From the IMG/VR virus record IMGVR_UViG_3300002052_000002, positions 48,901-112,900 of that record: a stretch of DNA of 64,000 bases; one strand, written 5' to 3'. This document shows positions 8,489 through 18,393 of the stretch, one piece after another. The stretch comes from a virus. The notes below the pieces were generated by a model. The model saw only the letters and a program-made list of their open reading frames with translations, had not been told where the DNA came from and did no database searches. Every line of letters starts with the position of its first letter. Positions within the stretch are counted from its first letter, which is position 1. The position numbers and the translations under genes were made by a program.

Positions 8489-9613
8489 ATGGGATTTAAA
8501 GAAGATTTTGAAAACCTTAAACAGGAAATTTCAGGATTACAAGAAAAAGTAGAGAAATTTCGTAAGCTATCTTATACATATGCTAACATGGATAGCATAC
8601 AAGAATTATATAATAAGATATTAGTCGCTCCGATAATAACTGATTTCTCTTACGCTAAACATTCGTCTATTCATGGTAGTGGTGGGATTGACCCATTAGA
8701 TCATGGTACTTTAGATGGGTTAACTGATGATGATCATCCACAATACTCATTAGTGGATGCAACTAGAGCCTTCACTGGAGCCTTAACTGGTACTAGCGGT
8801 TATTTCGCTACATCAGTTAGTGCTGATGCTTTTGATGGCGGAGTAATGGCTACGCGTGTGAATAGTGGATCAGATACGGCGCGTAGACCTAGATTCAACT
8901 TTATAGAAGGGGATTATATCTCCATTGTAGCTACAGACAATCCTGCTGGTGATGAGACTAATATAACTATTGGAGCAGATGCTCAAGGTTTTGATCCCAC
9001 AAGCTATGCAGAATTTTATGATGATTTCATGTCCATTAATGGTGTTGCATCCCCAGTTATCTCTGATAAACCTTGGATTTTTATAGGAGTATATGGATGG
9101 TCTGAAGACAATAATGGGGTTATACTTATTCGATCAGATGCAACAAATAGAGGACATTTTAGTCAATCTGATGGTAGTGGTACTTTCGCAAAAACTTGGA
9201 TATATTCTCTTAATCCAACTTTTATTTCTCGCATTGCTCAACTTGGAGCTAGTGCGAGCACTCGAAGACTAGGACTCGTTGATGCTACTCTAAATACGGC
9301 GGCTGAACCAGATAATGGGATTTATTTCAGATTTACAGTAGATGGGAATTACATAGCTGTTTGCAGATCAGGTGGATCTGAAGATACTATTGATACAAAC
9401 GTAGCCGCTGCTGACGGAACTTTCAATATATTGAAATTCGTTGTATCTGGAGATGGAACATCGGTTGAATTTTTCGTAGATGGAGTTTCCAAAGGAAGCA
9501 TAACTAATTACATCCCAACAGTTATATTAGGAATTAGTTTTGGAAGTAATACCACAGGAACAGGTAGAGGAGTATATATAGATTTTGTTCATGTTAGACA
9601 GGATAGATCATGA
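8489..9613 (+). CDS. Tail fibre or receptor-binding protein with lectin-like C-terminus
   Basis: Encodes 374 residues. The N-terminus (1-45) is a coiled coil. Residues about 60-90 contain HGTLDGLTDDDHPQYSLVDA, the H-G-x-L-x-GL-x-D-DDH-P-QY motif widespread in phage fibres as a trimerisation or attachment segment. The C-terminal 200 residues form a beta-rich region with GIYFRFTVDGNYIAV and an aspartate-rich strand pattern resembling a concanavalin-type jelly roll that binds sugars. It is probably a receptor-binding fibre. It overlaps the next small gene by four bases (ATGA). Confidence 0.6.
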   Translation: MGFKEDFENLKQEISGLQEKVEKFRKLSYTYANMDSIQELYNKILVAPIITDFSYAKHSSIHGSGGIDPLDHGTLDGLTDDDHPQYSLVDATRAFTGALTGTSGYFATSVSADAFDGGVMATRVNSGSDTARRPRFNFIEGDYISIVATDNPAGDETNITIGADAQGFDPTSYAEFYDDFMSINGVASPVISDKPWIFIGVYGWSEDNNGVILIRSDATNRGHFSQSDGSGTFAKTWIYSLNPTFISRIAQLGASASTRRLGLVDATLNTAAEPDNGIYFRFTVDGNYIAVCRSGGSEDTIDTNVAAADGTFNILKFVVSGDGTSVEFFVDGVSKGSITNYIPTVILGISFGSNTTGTGRGVYIDFVHVRQDRS

Positions 9614-9735
9614 CAATCATTCCAACAAAACTGTGTTTGCTACGACGAGGAGAAATATGCACTAATTGTGGTGCCTGCGAGTCGTGGTGGAATGATACAT
9701 GGTGTGATGTTTCGTATAAGGAGAAAAAGAAATAA
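9610..9735 (+). CDS. Cys-rich 41-residue protein between fibre genes
   Basis: A short gene coupled on both sides: its ATG overlaps the previous stop (ATGA) and its TAA overlaps the next ATG (TAATG). The product has five Cys (Cys9, Cys17, Cys20, Cys23, Cys32), four of them in the stretch ICTNCGACESWWNDTWC, so a zinc knuckle or disulfide-bonded cap is plausible. The C-terminus is Lys-rich. The function is unknown; the position between fibre genes suggests a fibre chaperone or assembly factor. The double overlap argues that the gene is real. Confidence 0.5.
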   Translation: MTIIPTKLCLLRRGEICTNCGACESWWNDTWCDVSYKEKKK

Positions 9736-10451
9736 TGGCATGGTTAGCATACTGGCCAACAGAAAGCGTAGAAGTAAGTGGTAGTACAACCCAAATAAGA
9801 GCTAATTGGGCCGCGATGCAAGCATGGTGGGAAGTGGAACATGTTAGTATAGCCAGTGCTTCTTCAGGAGCAGGGCAACATTTAGCTGGGACTGTTGGAT
9901 TTGTAATTTGGGGAGACTTCTCTGCCCTTCCAAGTACCGCTGCAACGGGAGCCCTCGCTTATACTGATATTGGATTCTTTATATACACCCCCAACGATGC
10001 ATGGGACTCGATAACAGAGACTTATTGGTCCAGAATTAGACAAAGTAATTTAGATTATCTTAATACATCTTATAATGATTTAGTAATACCAGCAAGTACT
10101 TGGACTAAAATGGCGATGAGTGCAACTAGCTCTCATCTTATATATGATTCAATGTCCGAGTATTCAACAGCGGCCAATAGGTGGACAGCGAAAGAAGAAG
10201 GATTTTATATGGTTATAGGAAATATCGTATTTCCTGATGCGGAGACTAATTATCAAAAGGCCGCAGCTATTTCACAAAATGGTGCTGCAGTTGCGGTTGG
10301 AAGAAAATATGGATCTCCAGTAAAGTCGGTACTAGTAAAAGATGTCCTGTATATTGATACTGGAGATTATTTAGAATTATATGGATGGCATAATCATACA
10401 GCAGCAGTAACTGCTGATGCCGCTACATTAATGATACAAAGGGTGAGCTAA
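9735..10451 (+). CDS. Tail fibre-like protein with C1q-like C-terminal domain
   Basis: Encodes 238 residues. The N-terminal 90 residues share a module with the next two proteins (the Trp/Ala-rich helix NWAAMQAWWEVEH, then S-G-x-x-x-H-L-A-G and an A-T-G-A region). The C-terminal 100 residues, with RWTAKEEGFYMVIGNIVF and a GWHNHTA strand, resemble the C1q/TNF jelly roll that forms trimers in fibre tips. It overlaps both neighbours by a single base. A short fibre or tail-decorating protein is the best guess. Confidence 0.5.
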   Translation: MAWLAYWPTESVEVSGSTTQIRANWAAMQAWWEVEHVSIASASSGAGQHLAGTVGFVIWGDFSALPSTAATGALAYTDIGFFIYTPNDAWDSITETYWSRIRQSNLDYLNTSYNDLVIPASTWTKMAMSATSSHLIYDSMSEYSTAANRWTAKEEGFYMVIGNIVFPDAETNYQKAAAISQNGAAVAVGRKYGSPVKSVLVKDVLYIDTGDYLELYGWHNHTAAVTADAATLMIQRVS

Positions 10452-12106
10452 TGGCGTACGCAGAATGGAATACCTCCGTTCCTACAACTGGGACTAAAAT
10501 AGTTAATATACCTAGTGTTCATTCGAAAAACTGGTACGCTTTCCAATATACTTTAGAAGAGGAACACTATGGATTTAGTAGTCCACTTTCTGGAAGACAT
10601 ATGCTTGGAAGGACTACTATGGTTAGTGCCGCTCCTTCGGCAACCATTTTAGGAATAGCTGCCCCATTTACAGGAGCAATGGGTTGGGATACTGATTCTG
10701 GACAGGGTTGGCTCTATGATGGGGATGCCTGGGTTGTCTGGTCAGAATTGCCAAATAGTAGAGTATTTGCATATATAGGAACAAATCAAACAATACCTGA
10801 AACTTTAGATAATTGTGATTCTATAACAGGCTGGCAAACCACTAATACATGCGCGTGCACTATCTCTTCAGATACTTCTCAAAAATGGGAGGGATCTGCA
10901 TCTATAAAAGTAATACTTGCACCAGCAGAAACAAGTGAGTTTATGGCCTTCGAAACATATACTACTTGTGCAGTAGCGGGTCAGGCATATCCAACATGGT
11001 TTGCTCAACAGTTTGAGACCCCTGAAGCTGCCGAAGTGAACTTTAATAAAGCTTCAATATATATAGCACGCAATACCTTTACGGAAATTCCTATGGCATT
11101 TTATTATATTTATACTGATAATGGCGCCACAGGTGGGGATGCCGGACCTGAAACCATGATAGCTTCCGGTACTAAAACTATGTCTTGGTCCTCCTCATAT
11201 ACATATGAATGGAAGGAATGCACTTTTACTACAGTTTCTACTGGATCAAGTGGTACTAAATATTGGTTAGTAATAAATGACCCGAATCTCGTACTGGAAG
11301 AGCATTATATAGCAATAGATGGAGATGAAGGATATACAGATGGTATATATAAGTTGGGGACTACATTTGCAAACATGGCCACTGCGGCAGCAGATATGGC
11401 GTTTAGAATAGAGGCCTCTACTGGTAGAGATGATTTTTATGTCTATAAAGATTTAGTTCCTTATAAAGATTTTACAGGACTAGGTAATTATAATTCCTAT
11501 GTAAAATCGGATACTAATACTGGTTCCTCAGTAATAGCACATGCTTTTGGGAAATACTCAATAGATGAAAATACTCGTAGCTTAACAATAACTCAAACTG
11601 CTAATTGGGAAGAATTTCGATCAACTATTGGAGAGATCCCTTATTACTCTATAGCTCATATAGGATATCATATTACTGCCACTAATTCTGGGAATATATG
11701 GTTCGACTTTATTACTGTTGGGGATTTCAGTGGTAGCAAAGCTACAGTTGAATTTGATACGGAGAGTTTAGATTCTTTGGGAGAATGGGACGCCTCAACA
11801 TATACTTTTACCGCATGTGCAGATGGATACTATGAGTTATTGTCCTCCTTAACCCTAAGTGGATATGGCGGAACTGAAGTATCAACTTACTTTGTGGTAT
11901 CTAATATTGGGAGCGAGCCAGTTACAGCTGGAAAAAGCGAAATGATAGCGTTATCTGATGATTCTTTTACAATAACATCGAACACTATAGCGAAAGTAGT
12001 AAGTGGTGGAACAGTTAATTTACAAATAGCTCAAGATTGTCCAATAATCTTTACGATACTTAGTGGAGAGGACAAATCATTTTTGAAAATTCATAAACTT
12101 TCTTAG
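10451..12106 (+). CDS. Large beta-rich tail fibre protein, paralogue of its neighbours
   Basis: Encodes 551 residues. The N-terminal 95 residues contain the shared module seen in the flanking genes (KNWYAFQYTLEEEHYG, then LSGRHMLGRTT and a TGAMGWDTDSG segment). A central galactose-binding-like beta sandwich (about 115-330) has CDSITGWQTTNTC followed by Trp/Tyr-rich strands. The last 120 residues (TYTFTACADGYYELLSSLTL onward) look like a C1q-like jelly roll. The protein is rich in Thr, Ser and Gly. It is likely a receptor-binding or adhesin-like virion protein. Confidence 0.5.
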   Translation: MAYAEWNTSVPTTGTKIVNIPSVHSKNWYAFQYTLEEEHYGFSSPLSGRHMLGRTTMVSAAPSATILGIAAPFTGAMGWDTDSGQGWLYDGDAWVVWSELPNSRVFAYIGTNQTIPETLDNCDSITGWQTTNTCACTISSDTSQKWEGSASIKVILAPAETSEFMAFETYTTCAVAGQAYPTWFAQQFETPEAAEVNFNKASIYIARNTFTEIPMAFYYIYTDNGATGGDAGPETMIASGTKTMSWSSSYTYEWKECTFTTVSTGSSGTKYWLVINDPNLVLEEHYIAIDGDEGYTDGIYKLGTTFANMATAAADMAFRIEASTGRDDFYVYKDLVPYKDFTGLGNYNSYVKSDTNTGSSVIAHAFGKYSIDENTRSLTITQTANWEEFRSTIGEIPYYSIAHIGYHITATNSGNIWFDFITVGDFSGSKATVEFDTESLDSLGEWDASTYTFTACADGYYELLSSLTLSGYGGTEVSTYFVVSNIGSEPVTAGKSEMIALSDDSFTITSNTIAKVVSGGTVNLQIAQDCPIIFTILSGEDKSFLKIHKLS

Positions 12107-12113
12107 GAGATAT

Positions 12114-13862
12114 ATGTCGACGTGGAGACCAACTAGACCAAATTCATCTGATGATATCGCTGATATCCCTAGTTTGACTCAGGATAATTTTAGTGCTATA
12201 GAGGCCGTATTAGGAGTAGAACATTATACTATTACCCATGCTCTTAGTGGTCTACATAAAGGTGGAATAGCAGGAGGAATGTTTGTAGGTACTACCGCTC
12301 AAATCGCGGCTTTATCAAATCCTCCTACTGGAGCGATGGCACAAGATACAGATCTTGGTGTTGTAGTAGAGTATAGAGGGGGTGCCCTTGGTTGGGATAA
12401 GATCGGGCAAAGTGAATGGTCTAGATCGGCTGCCTATCCAACTACCGCAGTCGCCGTTACCGCAGATGAGCCTCCTTATACTATAATATGGGATACAGAG
12501 ATATATAATACTCTTAGTGAAATGAATACAGCAGATGGAGTTTTTACAGCGAAAGCTAGTGCTGGGTCCTATACTATTGTTGTATCACTAGGATTGGTAG
12601 CCTCTGGTACTCAAGTGGTAGAGGGGTACGCACTTCCTGTAGGAGATTACGCGGTTACTTGGAGTAGGGTGACTACTGGAGCAACCTACAATTATGAAAC
12701 AGTAGATGATTACCCAGGAGCGGATGACGCAGATTATAATGCTGCATGGACAGAGGGACGAGAGGACGAATTCTATGTGGGAAGTTTAGAAGATTCTTGG
12801 ACTACTGGAGAAGATAGTTATTATAGCCTTAAATTAAATGCCGCTAATCATGCTGGTGCTCAGGGATTTATGCTTAGTGCTAATTCTGTAATTAATCATG
12901 TAGAGTTATCTTTAGATAAGCAGAGTCCTGGAGCTGCACAAAATACTAAGGTAGTCTGGGCAGAAATATGGTATGGAGATCCTAGTACTGACGTCCCATC
13001 GGGGGATTCAACTAATTATATTGCTAGAAGTAGCAGTGCTACATTTCAAACTATCCCTACTGCTGGTCCAACTTGGATTAACTTCTATTTTAATCCTCCT
13101 GTAATTCTATCTGCTGATACAGAATATCATATAGTAGCACAAGCAGATTATGGTAGTTCTCTTACTGAATATATAAGATGGGCGAAGGATACTAGTATAG
13201 CGGAATCTGGGAATGGCGGTGGATCAATAGCTAATGATAGTTGGGTATGGACATGTGAAGCAGATGATACGAATACATTATTTAAAATCTATACGCAACC
13301 TTATATACCTGCCGGGTCTACAGGGATTAAAGTTATGACTCATTATAGGGCACGTGCTCAAGGAACCACGGAAGCGACTATAGATTCCTTTATAGTTACA
13401 CCGAATGGCAAAAGTTATGGAATAACTGAGGAACTAACAACTGGACCATTTGTAGATTATGAATGGGAATGGGATTATGATCCGGAAACAAATGAATTAT
13501 GGACTCCCTCAGGAGCTATGCAAATATTAAGATATGGGTATGATTTATGTAATGAATCCCCAACAAGTGCTTCTTCCGCAAATATTTCCCAGATGTATTT
13601 AGAATGGACATGGAATCCTCCCAGACCAATAGTTACTATAGGACTATATAAAGATGATGTACTATTTGAAGCCTCGAAAACTCCCCTTTTTGAAGCTGGG
13701 GAAGCTTCTTACCAGACTGCACAGTTATTCTCTACAGCTAGATTAACGGCTGGACAGGATTTACGAGTAAAAGTGGATAAGACATTAGTGGATGATGAGA
13801 TAGTCGTAGATTCTAAATATACATGGATTTCAATTCATAGAGTTAGTGGAGCGGTATTATAA
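12114..13862 (+). CDS. Large beta-rich tail fibre protein, third member of the paralogous set
   Basis: Encodes 582 residues. The N-terminal 95 residues match the module of the two preceding proteins (QDNFSAIEAVLGVEHYTI, then ALSGLHKGGI and NPPTGAMAQDTDLG). The remainder is a series of beta domains; a region around residues 230-400 with NYIARSS and FNPPVILSADTEYHIVA resembles sandwich repeats used in adhesins. No enzyme motif is visible. It overlaps the next gene by one base, so all the fibre genes form one transcription unit. Confidence 0.5.
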   Translation: MSTWRPTRPNSSDDIADIPSLTQDNFSAIEAVLGVEHYTITHALSGLHKGGIAGGMFVGTTAQIAALSNPPTGAMAQDTDLGVVVEYRGGALGWDKIGQSEWSRSAAYPTTAVAVTADEPPYTIIWDTEIYNTLSEMNTADGVFTAKASAGSYTIVVSLGLVASGTQVVEGYALPVGDYAVTWSRVTTGATYNYETVDDYPGADDADYNAAWTEGREDEFYVGSLEDSWTTGEDSYYSLKLNAANHAGAQGFMLSANSVINHVELSLDKQSPGAAQNTKVVWAEIWYGDPSTDVPSGDSTNYIARSSSATFQTIPTAGPTWINFYFNPPVILSADTEYHIVAQADYGSSLTEYIRWAKDTSIAESGNGGGSIANDSWVWTCEADDTNTLFKIYTQPYIPAGSTGIKVMTHYRARAQGTTEATIDSFIVTPNGKSYGITEELTTGPFVDYEWEWDYDPETNELWTPSGAMQILRYGYDLCNESPTSASSANISQMYLEWTWNPPRPIVTIGLYKDDVLFEASKTPLFEAGEASYQTAQLFSTARLTAGQDLRVKVDKTLVDDEIVVDSKYTWISIHRVSGAVL

Positions 13863-15463
13863 TGCCTTATGAAAAGTACGTTATAGAGAAATTTCAAGTT
13901 GGACTGATAGATGAGAATGAATTATCTAAATTGAGTCATCCTCCTGGAGCATCTATAGATTGTCAAAATGTTATTTGGATGCCTAGTGGGGCGCTGACTA
14001 AGCGAAAAGGCCTTAGAAAGCTAAATGCTGTGGGCCCATTAGTAGACTCTGCTATAGTCCATATGCAGCAGATGAAGGACAAAAATGGGTCTGATTATGT
14101 TGTAGCCTTTTCCTGTGCTTCAGGGAGTACCTCCGCTAGTATTGGTAGATTTGATGATTCTAGTGGGATTGGAACGTTCCATCCTATATATGTGGATGGA
14201 TGGCTAGTAGGAGATGGGCATCCAGTTTCAACTACAACTTTCATGGGATCTGGAGCTTGGACTTCTTGGAGTAATGTAGGTCCAATATATGGATGGGATG
14301 CCGCTGCAGCAACCCCATCAGCAGCTGTCCCAATAACAGATACTCCTAGTGGAGCAAAAGTTGTAGTTGCTTTTGGTAATTTCTTATTTCTTTGTAATAT
14401 GTTGGGGGATACTGGTGCGGAAGCTGGCGTGCAGCAAAGATCCAGAATTAGATGGTCTGCTGCTAGAGATTGGACAGATTGGCCTGTCACATATTATATG
14501 GATTTGGACACGGATGATGGAGACGAGATAAAAGCAGCCACTATGTTCCGTAACTCCCTAATAATATTCAAGGAATTTAAGATGTACGCTATACGTTGGG
14601 TTGGTGGCACGGAGTTATTTAGGGCAGAGCGTATAGATGATAGTGTAGGGTGTGTCGGCCCAAATGCATGGGTAGAGTCTGGCGGAGATTTATACTTCCT
14701 AGGCTGCCAGGTGCCTTATAAGTACACAGGACAAGGAGTACCAGAAAGTATAGGCGACGCGGTACAGAGTACATTTGATGAGATGGATCTTACTATTAGT
14801 CAAATGAATGATGTAGATAGTGATGAAGAATTCTATGAAGTTATGTTTAACATGGCTACAAGTGATTCTGAAGCTGCCAGGAAAGATACACAACTTGTAT
14901 ATGATACACGATTTGGTAGTTGGACTAGATTTGATATGACAGCCTCTTGTATACGTGGGATAGATTATGGCACTAATGCTATGTATATTACTTTAACACA
15001 GCCATATTCCGCGTATGCTGGTACACAAATTAGAGATTGGGCAGGGGCTAAAGAAGGAATGTTGGCAGTAGGCTCATACTCTGGAGATATCAGAGAGTAT
15101 GGACTATCAAATAATGATGATGGAGTGGCCATCGAAGGATATTGGAAAAGTAGATGGATAGATTTTGGAGATCCTACAGTTAATAAACGTCTATATAGAG
15201 TGACATTCTTTGTAGAGAAAGAATTGGGAGATTATGATTTTACGTTTGAACTCTATACAGATTGGGATCAGGATAATCCAGTTCTTACAAAATTAGTATC
15301 TTTAACAGGTGCCACAGAGGAAACGGTATTGGAGCAGAAGATAGACTTTACAAAGCCTTGTAGATCTGCACAATTTAAATTTTATACAAATGAACTCATA
15401 AGCCCTTTTACTATTCATAAGGTCATAATTGAATACTTAGTAAGAGGCAGAACAAAAACATAA
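13862..15463 (+). CDS. Tail nozzle/hub beta-propeller-like protein
   Basis: Encodes 533 residues. The start has NVIWMPSGALTKRKGLRKL (about residues 36-54), a pattern common at the beginning of podoviral nozzle or hub proteins (N-x-x-x-x-x-G-x-L-x-K-R-x-G). The rest is a run of beta blades with repeated aromatic-rich strands such as GDLYFLGCQVPYKYTG and a C-terminal jelly-roll-like part. Such proteins follow the adaptor and close the tail channel (P22 gp10 or SU10 nozzle type). The identification is by resemblance and genome position. Confidence 0.5.
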   Translation: MPYEKYVIEKFQVGLIDENELSKLSHPPGASIDCQNVIWMPSGALTKRKGLRKLNAVGPLVDSAIVHMQQMKDKNGSDYVVAFSCASGSTSASIGRFDDSSGIGTFHPIYVDGWLVGDGHPVSTTTFMGSGAWTSWSNVGPIYGWDAAAATPSAAVPITDTPSGAKVVVAFGNFLFLCNMLGDTGAEAGVQQRSRIRWSAARDWTDWPVTYYMDLDTDDGDEIKAATMFRNSLIIFKEFKMYAIRWVGGTELFRAERIDDSVGCVGPNAWVESGGDLYFLGCQVPYKYTGQGVPESIGDAVQSTFDEMDLTISQMNDVDSDEEFYEVMFNMATSDSEAARKDTQLVYDTRFGSWTRFDMTASCIRGIDYGTNAMYITLTQPYSAYAGTQIRDWAGAKEGMLAVGSYSGDIREYGLSNNDDGVAIEGYWKSRWIDFGDPTVNKRLYRVTFFVEKELGDYDFTFELYTDWDQDNPVLTKLVSLTGATEETVLEQKIDFTKPCRSAQFKFYTNELISPFTIHKVIIEYLVRGRTKT

Positions 15464-15476
15464 GGGGTGTAATAAA

Positions 15477-16421
15477 ATGGGTAATGGATGGGAAGTAACA
15501 AGTTTTCCGGAGGATCCAGCAGGATATTTAAATATGCCAGCTTCTTATTATGGAACGCCTGTATCATATGATTATACAAATTCCTGGTATTCAGATCCGA
15601 ACCTATGGAAAATACTAGGAGGATTTGGAGCTACTCTTGGATCTTCTCTACTCGGTGGTGGGGGAGGCGGAGGTGCTGGTAAAGCAGGAACTACAGCCAC
15701 AGCTGGTAAAATTCCTAAGCCAATCAAACAAACAGCAAAAATGGTTCAGGAACAATGGCCACAAGCTGCTACAACTCCAGAACAAGAAGCATATTATTAT
15801 GGTTCAGTTGTGCCAGCTCTATTAAGTGGAGAGGTAGACCCATTCTCTGCTAACATCCTCAGACTTATAGCAGGTGGAGGCCCTGGAATGTATATGCCAG
15901 ACGTGGCCGCTATGAGGGCCCCTTATGAGACGATGCTTAGATTAGGTGGAGAACAAGCTGCACGTTTATATGACCAGCTCCTTGGAATAGGTGCAGGTGG
16001 TATTTCTGGCCTTGGTGCTGGACAGCCAGAGGCCGCTGCTGCTTATGGTAGAGAAATGGCGATGTTGCCTATCATGCAACAGATTGCACAGCAAGAACAG
16101 GCCATTGCCCAGATGCAGCAGCAAGCAATGGGCATGTATCCTCAATATGGAATGGAGGCATTAAGACTTCTGCCCGCAACTGAAGTTCAAAACCTACAAA
16201 ATATGGCTACTAGAATGGCCATGATGGGATTTCCTTATGAGGCTATACTTAGGAATATACAAGAATATGCAAAAACATTGACTGGTTTATACGCCCCATT
16301 TACAGGGCAATTACCACAAGTAACGACTATGGAACCTTCGCAGGGTAGTCTTTGGGCCCAAGTTCTAGGACAAGGACTCGGAGCTCTGGGTAGTTATTTA
16401 CTACAACCAACAAAAACATAA
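15477..16421 (+). CDS. Glycine-rich internal virion or ejection-type protein
   Basis: Encodes 314 residues. Residues about 55-66 are a run of Gly. A central helical part is Ala/Gln/Met-rich (QQIAQQEQAIAQMQQQ), and the C-terminus is hydrophobic and small-residue rich. This mix of Gly/Ala-rich and amphipathic helices is typical of podoviral internal core proteins that enter the cell envelope with the DNA. No catalytic motif is seen. It begins the block of large ejection-type genes. Confidence 0.45.
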   Translation: MGNGWEVTSFPEDPAGYLNMPASYYGTPVSYDYTNSWYSDPNLWKILGGFGATLGSSLLGGGGGGGAGKAGTTATAGKIPKPIKQTAKMVQEQWPQAATTPEQEAYYYGSVVPALLSGEVDPFSANILRLIAGGGPGMYMPDVAAMRAPYETMLRLGGEQAARLYDQLLGIGAGGISGLGAGQPEAAAAYGREMAMLPIMQQIAQQEQAIAQMQQQAMGMYPQYGMEALRLLPATEVQNLQNMATRMAMMGFPYEAILRNIQEYAKTLTGLYAPFTGQLPQVTTMEPSQGSLWAQVLGQGLGALGSYLLQPTKT

Positions 16422-16439
16422 TTAGGAGAGAGAAAATAT

Positions 16440-18380
16440 ATGGCAACATTATGGGGACATTTACCAGAAAGTCCGCCAGCAGAAATTATAGAACCAGCGC
16501 TTAGACAGATAGCCGCACAGGCTATAGCTGGAGCTGGTGGAGTTGCGCCTGATGTATTTACAGGCAGTCCAGCATGGGAGGCACAAAGACGAGTTCCTCA
16601 AACTTGGGGAGATCTACTTCGTTTATTGCTCGGTGGAGGAATGACAGGATATATTCCTCCTGAAAGGTTGGAACAGCTTAGGACCCCAACTGGACCTTCA
16701 ATGATAGGAAGAAGTCCTGAGGAACAGGCTGCGATTGCTGCAGCTAGTGTTCCGGCAGTCCCTTCTAGAGCCATGTTTGGAGTGGAAGAAGGAATGGCAG
16801 GATTACCAACGCCAACTCCTACTGTACCGACTCCTGTGACCCCTCCTACAGCAGCTCCTAAACCGAAGACAGGGGAACGACCATTATATGGCGTTGTTCC
16901 GCCTAAGGCGAAGGAAGGTGCAGCATACGAGGCACTTACCGGAGAGGCCGTGCCCCCTGCGGAACCAGAAGAAGAGGAAATGCCTTTTGCACTTCCTCCT
17001 TTTCCAGAAGGAGTGGACTTTGAAAGTGAAATGAGAAGGATAGCTGCGACAGCTCCTAGGACTCCAGAAGAGATCGCTGGACCTAGGCCAACTATTCCTA
17101 GAGCACCACTTCCTTTAGAATTACTTAGACAATTCTCTTATGGGATGCTCTACGGTGGAGCTAGAGGAGCAGAAGAGCACGAACGTAGAATACAAGCGGT
17201 ATTAGATAAACAATATGATGACAAATTACAGATGGCTGTTGCTGCTGCTAGTGAAGAGAGAAAGGCAGAGTATGCTATATTAAGTAATAAAGTAGAACAG
17301 CAAAAGATTGCTGAGGAAGGTTATGGCAAGTATTTAGAGCACATTGGAAGAGTTTATCCTGAGTCATTTACTACGCGTCCAGAAGTTTTAGGAGCAGCTA
17401 TGCGACTTTGGCACATGGATGAGAAGGCTATAAATGAATTTTTAGCTTCTCGTAAACGTCCTGATGGTACTTATGATCTGGGGAAATCAGAAGTAGATAG
17501 AAAAGTGCATGCGTATAAGACACAGGCTAGAGCAATGAAGATAATGTATCCCGCTCTTTCGGAAGAGGAAATTGCAGAGATCGTCGTAACTGGTGGATTT
17601 ATAGATCATACTAAACGATTTGAGAATAGAATGATGAGTGATCTAGCTGCTGCTCAACAGAAAGGGGACATGAAAGAATATAATAAACTATTGGATCAAT
17701 TTACTGCATATAAAAGTGCTATGCAGAAAAGTGCATTACGTGAATCCATGGACAAAATGACAGTTTTATACCAAATGAAAGATGTAATCGTGAAGAATCA
17801 AGGACAGGATTTCTTCAACTGGTTATCACAAAGTGCATATGCCAGCCTATTTGGAGCCAGAGTTCCTCATCCCTCTGAGATAGAGAAGGTTACAAAAGAA
17901 AAGGAAATGACTCCAACAGAGAAAGCTAAGATGCAAGAGATGAGATTGAAATATACAGGTCTTCCTGGAATTCTCGTTCTAATGTACCCAGAACAGGCCA
18001 CAAAGGAAGGCGGCATTCTATTTGAACAAGAGAATGCTAGAAAGGTAATTGACAAATATAATATGGTAAAAGCCGAAGTTCAGGATATGATTCAGAAAGG
18101 ACAAACTCCTGAGAAGGCCATGAAACATATTAATAAACAGGTGTCTAAAGAAGAACAAGCTCTATTATGGAAAATGGCAGATACGACTAGAATATACATG
18201 ACTTCCGTGGACCCGTTAACTGGGAAATTAAGAACAGATCCCACTGGGCGTCCACGATCAGAGATTCTTAGACACGTTATGATAACTCCTGATAACTTTT
18301 TACAAATTATAGAATTAATAGATATGGGGGAAACTAATATAAATATTATTAGATATTTCCGAACTCCTCCTACCAAATAA
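16440..18380 (+). CDS. Internal virion-type protein with Pro-rich middle
   Basis: Encodes 646 residues. An N-terminal helical region leads to a Pro/Thr-rich linker (about 115-165), a second Pro-rich acidic stretch (about 180-230), then 400 residues of charged alpha-helices. No membrane segment is clear and no enzyme motif is recognised. Together with its neighbours it probably belongs to the inner core or ejection complex. The assignment is by context. Confidence 0.45.
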   Translation: MATLWGHLPESPPAEIIEPALRQIAAQAIAGAGGVAPDVFTGSPAWEAQRRVPQTWGDLLRLLLGGGMTGYIPPERLEQLRTPTGPSMIGRSPEEQAAIAAASVPAVPSRAMFGVEEGMAGLPTPTPTVPTPVTPPTAAPKPKTGERPLYGVVPPKAKEGAAYEALTGEAVPPAEPEEEEMPFALPPFPEGVDFESEMRRIAATAPRTPEEIAGPRPTIPRAPLPLELLRQFSYGMLYGGARGAEEHERRIQAVLDKQYDDKLQMAVAAASEERKAEYAILSNKVEQQKIAEEGYGKYLEHIGRVYPESFTTRPEVLGAAMRLWHMDEKAINEFLASRKRPDGTYDLGKSEVDRKVHAYKTQARAMKIMYPALSEEEIAEIVVTGGFIDHTKRFENRMMSDLAAAQQKGDMKEYNKLLDQFTAYKSAMQKSALRESMDKMTVLYQMKDVIVKNQGQDFFNWLSQSAYASLFGARVPHPSEIEKVTKEKEMTPTEKAKMQEMRLKYTGLPGILVLMYPEQATKEGGILFEQENARKVIDKYNMVKAEVQDMIQKGQTPEKAMKHINKQVSKEEQALLWKMADTTRIYMTSVDPLTGKLRTDPTGRPRSEILRHVMITPDNFLQIIELIDMGETNINIIRYFRTPPTK

Positions 18381-18393
18381 TAAGGGGTAATTT

